Source of the DNA: Catonia carolina | Taxonomy: Eukaryota; Arthropoda; Insecta; Hemiptera; Achilidae | DNA: 64,000 nucleotides | Assembly (NCBI GenBank): GCA_035578175.1 | Contig: JAQMRL010000004.1 | Span: 41,807,401-41,871,400, forward strand | Direction of reading: 5' to 3' | Shown here: positions 11,291 through 21,538 of the stretch, in pieces | Numbering within the stretch: position 1 is the first letter of the stretch | How the letters are laid out: each line of letters begins with the position of its first letter | Notes under the pieces: model-generated | The model's input: only the letters and a program-made list of their open reading frames with translations | The model's database searches: none | What the model was told of the DNA's origin: nothing | Program-made: the position numbers and the translations under genes

Positions 11291-11813
11291 TTATTATTTT
11301 ATTAGAAACAACACTAATGAATGATTTTACTTTTTTTTATTAAATCGTCATTTGATTTGTTTTTACCATTATTATCATTCGTCATCACATTTGTTGTATT
11401 TTATTACACGGATTAAACTAACAGAGAGAAAAAACATATTAAATAAATAATGAGAAATAACGAATTTATTTTATGAAAATTAAAGATTTCGTAAAATATT
11501 AGGTAAATAATAATGATCAAGTGTAAAATTTCATCTGTTTTCTTTTTATTCCAAATTATGTAGTACTTTAATTATATCTTTTCGCTACTGTATTTTTATA
11601 TTTTCTTGTTTGTTCCTACTTATTAATTTAAAAATTTAAACTAACAATTCATGGAAAAATGAACATGACAGCGGTACAATTCATTATTATAAAATAAAAT
11701 AATAAGAAATCGAAACTATGAACGACAAAAATTTATTTAACTTTACAGTACAAGCTCTTGTACAGGACTCATCATCGCTTGACTAGTGCACACCATTTAT
11801 CAATCGATATGCT

Positions 11814-11856
11814 AGAATGTTCCAGAACGTTCCAAATAGGTAATACAATATAAAAA
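11814..11856 (+). promoter_or_regulatory. heat-shock element plus TATA box
   Basis: At 11814-11833 there are four contiguous, alternating nGAAn units (aGAAtgTTCcaGAAcgTTCc), the consensus binding site for a heat-shock-factor trimer. Sixteen bases later TATAAAAA (11849-11856) sits at promoter spacing, followed by TGCATAGATCAAAGC where transcription would begin. The block lies about 100 bp left of a solo-LTR-like element. No hsp coding sequence follows. Confidence 0.55.
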
Positions 11857-11931
11857 GTGTGTGCATAGATCAAAGCTCCATCGAACGAATTAGGTAGTTG
11901 TAACAATTGAGTTATTATAATTATTTAATAT

Positions 11932-12588
11932 TGTGACATATCTATGATCCATTTCGGGATCTGGGTAAATTAAATAATTAACAAGCTAAGTTATAGTTTA
12001 AAATACAAGTATTTATTACTACTAAATATACAATTATTAAAGTGACTAAAATCTACAAGTAGATTACAATTAATTTACTTATAATACCTATTAAGAATAC
12101 ATAAACTATCAATTTACTAAATACTACTTACAAAAGTTAACGCTAAACAATAAATTCACAGTAACGTTGAACTTTTCTAACGCACTGTTATGCACTATGC
12201 AATTCGCTCACAATCAGACAAAACGAAACTAAAACTAAACGCGATGGAGATTTCGAGAAAGACAGAGATTTTCGATATAATAATAAAAATACAAAATCCT
12301 TCTAACGACTTCTGGATAAATTTTAACAAACTGTAAACAAATTAGGATTAAATAAAAGGTGTTACATAAAGGACAATTATCTAAATAGGTACCCTACTCT
12401 CACAATACCCGTACAACAAATGGGGAGGACTACCTTTACTACCTACATACCCATTTATATTACACATAATATTTCTAACTATTTCTTGGAAACCTATTTA
12501 TCACTCTTATTATTTACGTTAACATTTTTAAAAACTCGGTACTCCTCGAAAATTCTCGAACACACATTCCCTTTAGATATTGTCATTA
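11932..12588 (-). mobile_element. solo-LTR-like element, family D
   Basis: About 657 bp bounded by TGTGACA at 11932 and an imperfect TGTCAt at 12581. The related copy ends in a perfect TGTCACA at 41535-41541, giving the TG...CA ends of an LTR. Shared internal blocks include ATGGAGATTTCGAGAA, GATTTTCGATAT, CAATTATCTAAATAG and CCGTACAACAA. On the minus strand the TGTGACA-side U3 holds a three-unit heat-shock-type motif (GAAaaTTCtcGAA, 12548-12560). No flanking duplication is obvious and no gag/pol sequence is near. Confidence 0.5.
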
Positions 12589-13247
12589 TATAATTTTTTT
12601 TTCAAATATATGTATACATAATAAATCCTCAGAGGATAATACATTTCGAAAAATAATTTTTTTTATACAGTTTTTCTAAAGTGGTTGTTTATTTTTAAAA
12701 TAATGTAGATATTTCACCAGTTCACAAAAAATGTAATGAAACAATTTTGAACGTTCATACTATTTTTATAATTTACATTATTTTTAATTTTTATTGCTGT
12801 TCATCGTTACCGTTTATATTTTATACTGTAAACCAGTTTACAAAGTTAAGCTGCTTGACTGGTTTTTAAAATTGTTTAGTTAAAAATGTTATCTTTTTAT
12901 AATTAGTCCTACATTACCTTCTTTTTTACCTGTGTTATTATTACAGGGAGTACATTTTTATAGTTTTCTACTTCTATAATTTTTCCCAAGGTAAGACAGA
13001 CATGAGAATGTTCATGTCGTATTATACAAGTGAGATCTCTTTAGATGTCGACTTTTTAACTATTCTGTACTACATATTAAAAAATAGTTTTGATAGTGTT
13101 TCAGAAAGGTTTAAAAGATGTCATTCTCATCTACAGCAGTATTTTTTTATTTTGAAACTACAATAGAGTAAAACAATCTAAAAGTTTCAGTAGATTTCAA
13201 AATAAACGAATTATTTGGTTCGTACTGCTACATTAAAACCTGTTGAA
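12589..13247. other. AT-rich sequence, nothing identified
   Basis: No coding or repeat signal recognised. Confidence 0.35.
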
Positions 13248-13368
13248 AAATCGTAGGTGCCATTCTTGAGAAAATGGTAAAAAGTGAAAAATTGCTCGAA
13301 TTTACTTTCGGTTGACCGATTTTGATAAAAATATTCTTGTCGTGTCTGCTTATGATAACTAACTTATG
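13248..13368 (-). repeat. family B internal fragment
   Basis: TCGTAGGTGCCATTCTTGAG and TTTCGGTTGACCGATTTTGAT match the minus-strand middle of family B. It is abruptly joined to plus-orientation B sequence at about 13375. Confidence 0.7.
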
Positions 13369-13374
13369 ATCGAA

Positions 13375-13968
13375 AACTTTTTCTACAGAGCCTAGTTCAG
13401 CGTCAATTAGTGATTTTATGTATTTTCTAGTTCGAACAGAAATTGGTTTTCATTTTGCGTCAGTCACTCGTGATTAAAATTAGATTGTTGTTGTTTAGCC
13501 GAAAGGATGGTTTGAACGTTAAGAAAATTTAATAAGTAAAACGAGGAGAGAGGTGGTTTACAAATTGTCTTCCTCACTGAGTTGAAAAGTATGCTTTTCA
13601 GCATGCCAGGCGCTGTGAAAGGCATCTATTTGTACTTTCCTCCCTGCAAATGACATTTTCACGTAATTCACCTCAGGGTCTGGCTGTAGAATGAAATTCA
13701 TTACTCTCAGAGCAGATAACTCTGACTAGTATTTTTTACACCTCTACCTTTTCTGTTCTTAAATAGTTCTGTGATATAATTGGTTGACCACGTAATAAGA
13801 AACAGAACTTTTTGTAGCCCTGGAACTAGCAGATCAAGAGCAAATAATTTAACACGCCTGCCTGTTATGGGCAAAAATAATTATGTTATATTTTTTCATT
13901 ACTTATGTTGGCAAGAGAAAGTCGTGAGAGTGTTTCACACCGGCTTTTTCTACTCGTCATCTTCAGCT
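13375..13968 (+). repeat. family B 3' part, split by SINE A
   Basis: B sequence runs from CTACAGAGCCTAGTTCAGCG to GTGATTAAAATTAG (13483). It is interrupted by SINE A and resumes at 13873 with ATTATGTTATATTTTTTC, ending with GGCAAGAGAAAGTCGTGAG and the terminal hairpin GTTTCACACC. Confidence 0.85.
13484..13872 (-). repeat. SINE family A, full length, nested in family B
   Basis: Minus-orientation copy from the (GTT)n-complement tail and GTTTAGCCGAAAGG through to CTGCCTGTTATGGGC. It interrupts a family B copy, so A was active after that B inserted. Confidence 0.9.
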
Positions 13969-15562
13969 TAAGCTGTGTTACTTAATGTTTGAAGATATTT
14001 ATGCACAGTTGTTTTTTATTGTTTAAAGTTCAGCTTTTTTGAAATACACTATCGAGTGTGTTTATATTTTTATTCAAAAAACATTATTTAGTTTAAAAAT
14101 TATGTACCCGCATCCCTACAATAAACCAAAATAGCGGATTTTAGCGCAATCTTAGAACGAACATATCTTTTTAATTATTTAATAAAATTTATTTAAAGTT
14201 ATTTCAAATTAGAGAGAAAATTCTGCTTTGTGAGCTTTTTTTAAGATACAGTTTGTAAGGAACAATATAATATTTTTAATTAGTAAGCAAAAATTTACTT
14301 CATTTTTATGTAATTTAGCTAATTTTAAAAATTCTACATAAAGGTTTCAGTAAAAAAAAACCTGTCATCAGATCACACGGAATGTGAAAATGTGAACAAT
14401 TTAAAAAAATTTCAGCTCCAGCTTCTTTAGATCAAAAGTTATGTTCATTCTAGCATTTAAACTACACGCAACAAACATAATTTGCGGAAAACGATAAAAA
14501 TAAAATACTAAGTTTTTTCTTGCAGCTATGACACCCATTTTTATTTATTTTGATAATGTTACTTAGCAACTACCGATGATAAAACGAATTATACCACCTT
14601 TTTAAGAAAAAATGGAGATTAATTCAATGCGAAAGTTGCACCTTGGTAAAAAAAAAAAAAAAAAATTTACGTATTATTAGAAGTATGTAACGTGTGACTG
14701 ATGATCTTTGTCTGCAAGGCGGTTTTAATATGGAATTTTGTGTCTCATTTAATGAACTAATTTTAACTGTATCCTTTGTTAGTTAGACGAAGAGAGTTAT
14801 TAATCGTTTTTTAAAGGAAAATGTACAATGAAAACCGTTTTGAAAACCAAAACTTTTCGAGGCTGATTCTATCTCTTATCCGTGTCATAAAATTGTTAAC
14901 ACAAATTGAAGATTTTCCCTGGAAATATTTTTGCTTTACACCATGAAGGGAAAGCTGTACATTTTCTAATATTATTTCCTCAACGTTAAAATATTCAGTA
15001 CACAAAATTTATAAATAAATATGATTAAATTGTGTTTTTTTAATGAACCATATAAATGGATTTTTGTGTCTTCATTGAATTAAAGTAGTGAAATAAAATA
15101 CTTTAGTTCATTTATGAAACCTTTATGATTTGTATGACGTCATAAAAGGTACCTACATCATTTTTATGACGAAAATAAAAATGTTTATGAGAATAACATG
15201 TAAGGGTTAACGGTTAAAATTAGATTTGAAATATATATGTAGTAAATTTTTTTATTGTTACAGTGTTCCGTACATTTGTAACTACAAAATAGAAAATTAC
15301 ATTTCTTATTTATTTATAAGCAAAAATCTTAGAAGTTATTAGATTTATTAAATTATATATTTCTTTTCAGTTTGTTACTTTTTGAACGGTAGTCTTAGAA
15401 CGTAGTATGGTTATGAGAAGTTTATAATACCCGAATTTCAAATGATGTCTTTACACCCATGCGTTGTATGCCCGAAGAAATCAAAACAGTGTTTCGATTT
15501 GTGTGGTTTTTTCATATGAAGGGGTTTTTCGAATAGGTTGTCATCGGGTGCGACAAGAACTT
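13969..15562. other. AT-rich intronic sequence
   Basis: 1.6 kb without a recognisable gene or repeat. It contains an A17 run near 14649 and repeated TTATGACG motifs around 15130-15175. Confidence 0.4.
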
Positions 15563-15722
15563 TTAAGAACAGTAAGCAACCCAATGAGATGAGGATAATA
15601 TGTATGACTTGTAAATAAATGAGGTGTAGTCTTGTACAGACTCAGGTTTACTATTCCATAGACAGTATCGTTAATTGAACCCCAACCATCAAAGTACTTT
15701 GGTAACCACTGTTTATACTTTG
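15563..15722 (-). repeat. SINE family C, fragment
   Basis: It contains GTAAGCAACCCAATGAGATG, GGTGTAGTCTTGTACAGACT and ACCCCAACCATCAAAGTAC, which match the body of the tRNA-type SINE at 30487-30800. The tRNA-like head is missing. Confidence 0.8.
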
Positions 15723-15835
15723 TCAGCTAACCTGAAACCTGGCCAAAACAGTTTTTAAAACGAAATATTACGTAGCGCGATCCATCCAAAACAGTTTACG
15801 TTGTAAGTATTGTAATAGGTTATGTTATTGTAATT

Positions 15836-16128
15836 CTTCTATACCCGATAAAACTTCATCAGACGACACGTCATCCTTGTTGTCACTACTTTAATCATGT
15901 TCTAACTTATAAATTTTTCTACCTGAACTTCGGTCAAAGAATCTAAATTCCACATGCATTTCTCCTTATTTTCCACGTGAGCTATACAGTTTCTCCACTT
16001 ATCCACCGATACTTTAGAAACCCCAATTTCAAAACGTTTCTTTTACTTCTTGAAGTTTAAGTGTCTTATTAATTGTAGCCACGTAATCCTTCACCTTATC
16101 CCAGACTTACTTAGTTGGATTCAGGTTA
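15836..16128 (-). pseudogene. Tc1/mariner-superfamily transposase, C-terminal relic
   Basis: Read on the minus strand with two frame changes: LNPTK, VWDKVKDYVATINKTLKLQ, VSVDKWRNCIAHVENKEK, CMWNLDSLTEVQVEKFI, then an acidic tail (SSDNKDDVSSDE). The pattern NP-E--W-xxVK, a conserved W in the middle and an acidic end is the C-terminal signature of DDE_3/Tc1-like transposases in insects. All catalytic sequence upstream is lost. Confidence 0.7.
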
Positions 16129-16324
16129 CAAATGGTACATAAAATGAGAGCGGGGGACGGGCCCCAACCATCCGGTTACATGTAGAATAGACACAACAGA
16201 TCCAACCTTACTTTGTAAAGTGTTGTTCACAGTAGATCTCAGCTTAAATGGTATTCAAATCCCTGTAAAAGTAATGTACGTTTAAAAAGTAATTAACCAC
16301 GGAACCCTCGCCGTCGATGTGCTG

Positions 16325-16564
16325 TTGTGTTGTTCGTCATCAGCCAAAAGGTTGGTTTGAACCTCTAGAGGCTTTACTAAGTAAAACGAGGAGTGAGGTG
16401 GTTTACAATAGCCTTCCTCACTGAGTGGAAAAAGTATTCCTATCAGCATGCCCGGCCTTCCGAAAAGCATCTACTTTCCACCCTGCAAATGATATCTTCA
16501 CTAAATTCACCACACGGTCTGGCTGCGTAATAAAATTCATTACTCTCAGAGGAGATAACTCTGA
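16325..16564 (-). repeat. SINE family A, 3' half
   Basis: Minus-orientation copy from GTCATCAGCCAAAAGG to GAGATAACTCTGA, where it meets the MITE at 16570. The 5' half may be the piece resuming at 17015. Confidence 0.85.
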
Positions 16565-16569
16565 ATGTA

Positions 16570-17012
16570 GTACGTAAAATGAATGATGAAGCCTGTGTTT
16601 AGAACCGCGTATCTCACCAAGTAAACAACATTTTTTACTGTTATTCGTATAAATTAATTTAAATGGATACAGCGTTCATTCTAACTTGTTACGTCTATCA
16701 GGAACAAAAATATCAATATTTTTAAAAAAAAGTGCTCTACTAATTTCTTTACCCTTTGCGCTAAAAGGCTGAATTTTAGCTGATATTAATTAGAAAACAT
16801 ACTGGAGCACTTCTGTAAAACACCATATTTTCCTCTTAAAATAATTGATCGTGCTACATGTTCTGATTTCATAATTTATATAAATAAAATAACCAAAACC
16901 GAAGCTTTTTTAAAACGGGCGTGAAATTTTATCGTACCTGACATTTTATTTATTTTTTACTTAGTGAGATGGGCGGTTGTAAAACACAGGTTTCATCTTT
17001 TAGTTTACTTAC
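16570..17012. mobile_element. TA-flanked MITE
   Basis: 443 bp between TA dinucleotides (16568-16569 and 17013-17014), with long imperfect inverted repeats of about 65 bp: GTACGTAAAATGAATGATGA against the complement of the right end GTAAGTAAACTAAAAGATGA. Shared inner blocks are CCTGTGTTTTACAACCGC and ATCTCACTAAGTAAA. There is no ORF. TA target and TIRs suggest a Tc1/mariner-type non-autonomous element. Confidence 0.75.
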
Positions 17013-17014
17013 TA

Positions 17015-17160
17015 TAGTATCTTTTACACCTTTTCTGTTCTTAAATGCTTCAGGAATACAATTGGCTGACCGTATGATAACAAAAAAAATTTTTTTTGTA
17101 GTCCTGAAAGTAGGAGATCGAGTACAAATAATTTAATACTCCACTTGTCTGTTATGAGCA
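17015..17160 (-). repeat. SINE family A, 5' half
   Basis: TAGTATCTTTTACACC to CCACTTGTCTGTTATGAGC, the minus-strand 5' half of SINE A. It lies immediately right of the MITE and may be the other half of the copy at 16325-16564. The same breakpoint recurs at 17521 and 29275. Confidence 0.8.
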
Positions 17161-17646
17161 TTCGTGGCCGATATCAGCTGGTAAACAGCTGACTCGTGGG
17201 GACGACTTTACAATTAGACCATACCGCTGGATTTTACAACTCTAAAAGAATAAATTTTCCAAATCTTGGCTCTCTGGGTTATTGGGAAGTCATTAGTGAT
17301 TAGTGATAATTCAGTGAGGATTCATGTATGTGTATTGATATAACATTTTTTTAGATTACATTTTATCTATCGGTTAAAGTAATTGGTAAAACATTTGCAC
17401 GAAAATTGTATCGGTTTGCCTTAATATTCTTTTTTGTTCAACTTTGGTTAGTCGGATGATATCTGGTCGATATACACAGTACGCGATAACGTCCTATAAA
17501 TAACGGTAGAGTACGTACTATAGTATCTTTTATACCTCTGCCTCTTGTGTTCTTAAATGCTTCAGTCATATAATTGGCTGACCGTATGATAAGAAAAAGA
17601 ACAATTTTTGTAGCCCTGATAGTAGGAGATTGAGTACAAATAATTT

Positions 17647-17883
17647 TTTTTTTTTAATCCCTAATGTGTGTACGTTGCAATCTGTTCAATTCTGAACAAT
17701 AAGCAACCCCATGACCCAATGAGATGAGGATGATATGTATGACGTGTAAATGAGGTGTAGTCTTGTACAGACCCAGGCCGACCATTCCTGAGAGAGTATG
17801 GTTAATTGAACCCCAACCATCAAAGTACACCGGTAACCACTGTCTAGCATTCAATTCCGTATAAAAGTAACTACTTTTACTAG
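17647..17883 (-). repeat. SINE family C, 5'-truncated insertion with TSD
   Basis: It is flanked by exact 11-bp duplications ACAAATAATTT at 17636-17646 and 17884-17894. Minus orientation, with a poly-A end (T run 17647-17655) and lacking the tRNA-like head. The empty site is visible in unit 1 at about 17125, proving insertion. Confidence 0.95.
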
Positions 17884-18240
17884 ACAAATAATTTAATACT
17901 CCACTTGCCTGATATGGGCATTCGTCGCCGATATCAGCTGGTAAACAGCTGACTCGTGGTGACGACTTTACCATGACCAATCCGCTGGGTTTTACAACTC
18001 TTAAAAACAAATTTTCCAAATTTTGGCTCTCTGAAGTCATTAGTGATTAGTGATTAATTCAGTGAGCATTTTTTTTATAGATTATACATTTTATCAATAT
18101 CGGTTTTAAGTAACTGGTAAACATTTGCGTGAAAATTGTTTTGGTTTGCCTTTATATTTATTTTTGTTCAACGTTGGTTATTCGGATGATATCTGGTCGA
18201 TATATAAAATACGCGATAACGTCCTATAAATAACGGTAGA

Positions 18241-18640
18241 GAGGTTGTAGTGTTCAGATGTAGCAGCTGCCGTGGTTTGGTTGCATAGTAGACCAATGGA
18301 TGAACGAACGCCTGGCGTGCCAATTAGGCTACTTAAAAGAGGTAGGCGCCAGAAGCAGTACATTTAACATTCTATCTATAGTGTGTATGTGTGTGTGTTG
18401 GTGTATTGTACTGTATCTTGTCTTCTACTAATGCATAACATAGATCAATAATGTATCATCGTTTTCTTTTAATGTTATACTTCAAAACCGGAAATTGATC
18501 AGGAAATATAATGTATTTATGTATATTTACATAATCGAACAAGTTCTTAAAATGTTTTTGTTATTTGTCACGTGTATCGACTTAAATTCACAAATTACTT
18601 AGCTTGACCTTGTTTGTACTTATTAACGAAACTTCTGTAT
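18241..18640. other. unassigned sequence
   Basis: It includes a moderately GC-rich stretch (18240-18360) and a short GT run (18383-18400). No homology recognised. Confidence 0.35.
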
Positions 18641-18644
18641 TAAC

Positions 18645-18760
18645 CATAAATATTTTAACTACTAAACCTTGGTTCGTTCGGGATCTGGGTATAATAATAA
18701 TATACAGACTTTCTGAAACTTATAACAATTATTTATTGACACAATTTATATTGATGGTAA
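18645..18760 (-). repeat. LTR-like family D end fragment
   Basis: TTGGTTCGTTCGGGATCTGG followed by TATAACAATTATTTATTGACAC, the same order as at 3479-3560. Confidence 0.45.
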
Positions 18761-18784
18761 TTTTTAAAATTATCATTTTTTTGT

Positions 18785-19135
18785 TTTATCTGTCCGTCCG
18801 TCACCCAGATGTCAGAAACTGCAAGAGATAGCAACAAACTGTTTTCGGATTCGAAATCTGCGCAAGAAATTAGAGGGCCTTAATTAGGTTTGTATTTCCG
18901 GTTTTGACCGGAAATGGCCCAAAACCGACATTCGGAAACAAACGTAGTGTCAGTTGATTCCTCTTAAGAAGTAAATACAAAAATCATTGGGTTTGAAGTT
19001 CCAGTTTTGACCAAAACCAGAAGTTAAGAAATCAAAGTCGAAATTTGGAAACAGTGTCATTCGATTCTCTTAAAGAGTAGATAGAAATCACTAATGTTTT
19101 TCCCCGTGAACACTATGGACCCTAATGATTTTTAT
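18785..19135 (+). repeat. family C-type tandem repeat upstream of family B
   Basis: It starts CTGTCCGTCCGTCACCCAGA and contains TTTTGACCGGAAATGGCCC, TTGGGTTTGAAGTTCCAG and CTTAAAGAGTAGATAG. It matches 59540-60376 in order and, as there, leads straight into family B. (To avoid confusion, SINE family C is unrelated to this tandem repeat family.). Confidence 0.8.
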
Positions 19136-19142
19136 GACTTGG

Positions 19143-20575
19143 TAGGGAAGGAAGTAGGCCTATTGTTTTCATGTAGATTTTCGAAATCGAGTTTTCACCG
19201 GATATACACGTTTTCAGTTCCCCTGAACACAACAAACTTATTTTTTGCGATTGGTGTGTGTAAGCAAAATTTCTCAAGAACGGAACATCATACGAAGTTA
19301 AAACGTGGAACTTAAGTTAGGTACTACTAGAGGACCCGACACGAACATTTTCATTAAAATCGGTCAATCGGAAATAGTAGTTTATTCGTTAAATTTTTCA
19401 CGTTTTTGCGATTTTCTCAAAAACGGCTCCTACGATTTTTTTTAAACTGCCTCATTTACTAAACATTTTATGCTCTAAAATATAGGGTAGGCGCCATGTC
19501 TGTTAAAATTTAAAAACCTGCAACTTTTATTTTAAACTTTTTTTGTACTACGCTTAGTTTAGCTGGCAATTAGCGATTTGGTTTTTCTTTCGTCAAAATT
19601 AGCAAAAAATGATATTTTTTAAGATAACAGCCTTAGTATGCATTTTACAAAAAAAAAATTTAATTTAAGTTATAGGAAATTTAAAAATCTACAACTTTTA
19701 TTTTTAACATTATTTTGTACACCGCTTAGTTAAGAGGCAATTACTAATTTTCCGAATTTTTAAGTTTTACAGATTTTTTGTTTGTTAAACAGTCAGACGT
19801 ATAAAGTTGTTTTTTATTTTTCGTCATTCATTTATGATTAAAATTAAATTATGCTTATCATTTTTTACTTTCTACTCATGATTTAACGTACTGTCTATAA
19901 CTTCATGGCCTCCGGCAGAGGGGAGCAATATGCGGATTGTAAAACCATTTCAGAAAACATACATGTAATTTTTTTTAGGTAACTGAAACTTGTCAGAAAT
20001 GATGTTTTTTTATAAAACAAAGTATTTCGCATGTTTTTTGTTCTATCAAATTATTTCGAAAACACATGCTTAATGAGATGAGAAATATATAATTTAGTAA
20101 AAGTTTTGTTTTTGAAGAAACAACCGTATTTTTTTCAAATACTTCGTCATTGTTTAACAACTTTTTCACGGATTATCATAATATTTGGCAGGTTTGTTCT
20201 GTAATAATTATGGAAAACGATGATGCAATAAAATTTAACAAAAACATCATTACTTTTTTAGTTACGAGGACAGTTTTTCTTCAAAAACAAAACTTTTACT
20301 ACATTATACATTTTTCATTAAGCATGTGTTTTTCGAAATACGTAATTTAATTGAACAAAAAACATGCAAAATACTTTGTTTTATAAAAATACGTCATTCC
20401 CGACAAGTTTTAGTTACTTAAAAAATTAGAAATATTTTCTAAAATGGTTTTACAATCCGCGTATTGCTCCTCTCTGCCGGAGGCCATCAAGTTATAGACA
20501 GGCAGTAGGTTACATTGTTCATTATCTACATTGGCAAGAGAAAGTCGTGTGACTTTTTCCACACCAAATTTCTCT
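19143..20575 (+). repeat. family B (HINE-like), interrupted by a 615-bp element
   Basis: It starts at TAGGGAAGGAAGTAGGCC, lacking the first ~20 bp, and runs through GTTTTCACCGGATATACACG, TCAAGAACGGAAC and TAGGGTAGGCGCCATGTCTG and the two internal units. It ends GGCAAGAGAAAGTCGTGTGA and a hairpin at about 20570. The insertion at 19891-20505 lies near its 3' end. Confidence 0.88.
19891..20505. mobile_element. long-inverted-repeat element (MITE/foldback)
   Basis: 615 bp between TA dinucleotides (19889-19890 and 20506-20507). The two arms of roughly 230 bp (to about 20125, and from about 20270) are inverted copies. Shared blocks are GTCTATAACTT, ATGGCCTCCGGCAGAG, GGAGCAATA, GCGGATTGTAAAACCATTT, AAAACAAAGTATTT and GTAAAAGTTTTGTTTTTGAA. 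There is no transposase. A single transcript through it would fold into a long double strand. Confidence 0.85.
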
Positions 20576-21364
20576 TAAAATTTAAAAGTCTGAGAGTTGT
20601 TTCGACTAGAATCTAAATTATAATTTATTATTCCGTTATGGTGATTATAATTTATTTCAGTGTATTTCCATATGATTTCTATTTGAACGACACGACGAAG
20701 TATTTTCAATAAATTTCATACTAGTTAAATGCAGAGTACTTTATTTGATAAAGTTGTACCAGTGAGTGTTCTGTGTGCATAAAACGCTTTAGTTTCAAGA
20801 ATTCAGTCTCAGTCAATGTGGTTTATTCAAATTCGATTTGTATTATTAAGATTGCTTAACTTTAATGTTGTTTAACAAAGCAGAAGTTGTTAAATTAAAC
20901 CATTATTCTCGTTTACTATTATACGTTTATCCATCGGCCGATCTTACTCTCTCTCTCCCTCTCTCTCTCTCTCTCTTTTATCATTATAAATTTTCCTTTC
21001 CTCATTTTATGTGTCTAACTTTATTATCGAATAGTATGTAATTGAATGTATCTTAATTATTAACTGATGCATTTTCTTTATGATTTATAGTAGTAATATT
21101 AAAATCTATTAAAGTTGTTTGTTCGTGTAAAACGAGTGCTTGATTAAGTAAGTACTTAAGCCCCTCTTTAACAAAGATCTTAAATGAATAAAAAGATTAT
21201 TTATTAAGACGTAATGTACTTTTCTTAAAATTCTCATGAAATTCTATGTAGTATAATCCTACTTTTATAAAATTGAATAAAAAATGTATTCGTTTATTTG
21301 GAAGAGTATAAATTTATACGGATTTGAATAATTATAAACAGCGGTTACCAATTTTTTTATGGGT
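20576..21364. other. AT-rich sequence with CT microsatellite
   Basis: No gene. A CT-rich microsatellite lies at about 20944-20978. A SINE C fragment (TATACGGATTTGAATA...CAGCGGTTACC) is recognisable at 21305-21375. Confidence 0.4.
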
Positions 21365-21440
21365 GGGTTCAATTAACCATACAGGACAACCTGGATAATC
21401 CGAACCCGGGTAATCCGCAGTACCGGGTTATCCAAACACC
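21365..21440 (+). repeat. pogo/Tigger-type terminal fragment
   Basis: CAGGACAACCTGGATAATCC, GAACCCGGGTAATCCG and CCGGGTTATCC resemble the TIR region of pogo-like elements (AATCCG repeats). The other end is not recognised; a C10A10 run follows. Confidence 0.4.
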
Positions 21441-21538
21441 CCCCCCCCAAAAAAAAAACAGGTTGCAATAAGGTGCCGTGTCTCCATCACATTGCTTTTC
21501 AGTAAATTGATATTTTAAGTACTATACCAGATTAGGGT

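Larger units (their letters stand above)
17012..18240 (+). repeat. tandem duplication of a ~0.5-kb block
   Basis: Unit 1 (17012-17510) and unit 2 (17519-18240) share the order SINE A 5' half, SINE C head (GCCGATATCAGCTGGTAAAC), a unique stretch (TTGGCTCTCTG, AGTCATTAGTGATTAGTGAT) and GATAACGTCCTATAAATAAC. Unit 2 is longer because a SINE C copy inserted into it at 17647-17883, which post-dates the duplication. Confidence 0.9.

Noticed and set aside
17654..18040. 128-codon minus-strand ORF
   Set aside because: It is composed of SINE C and SINE A sequence.
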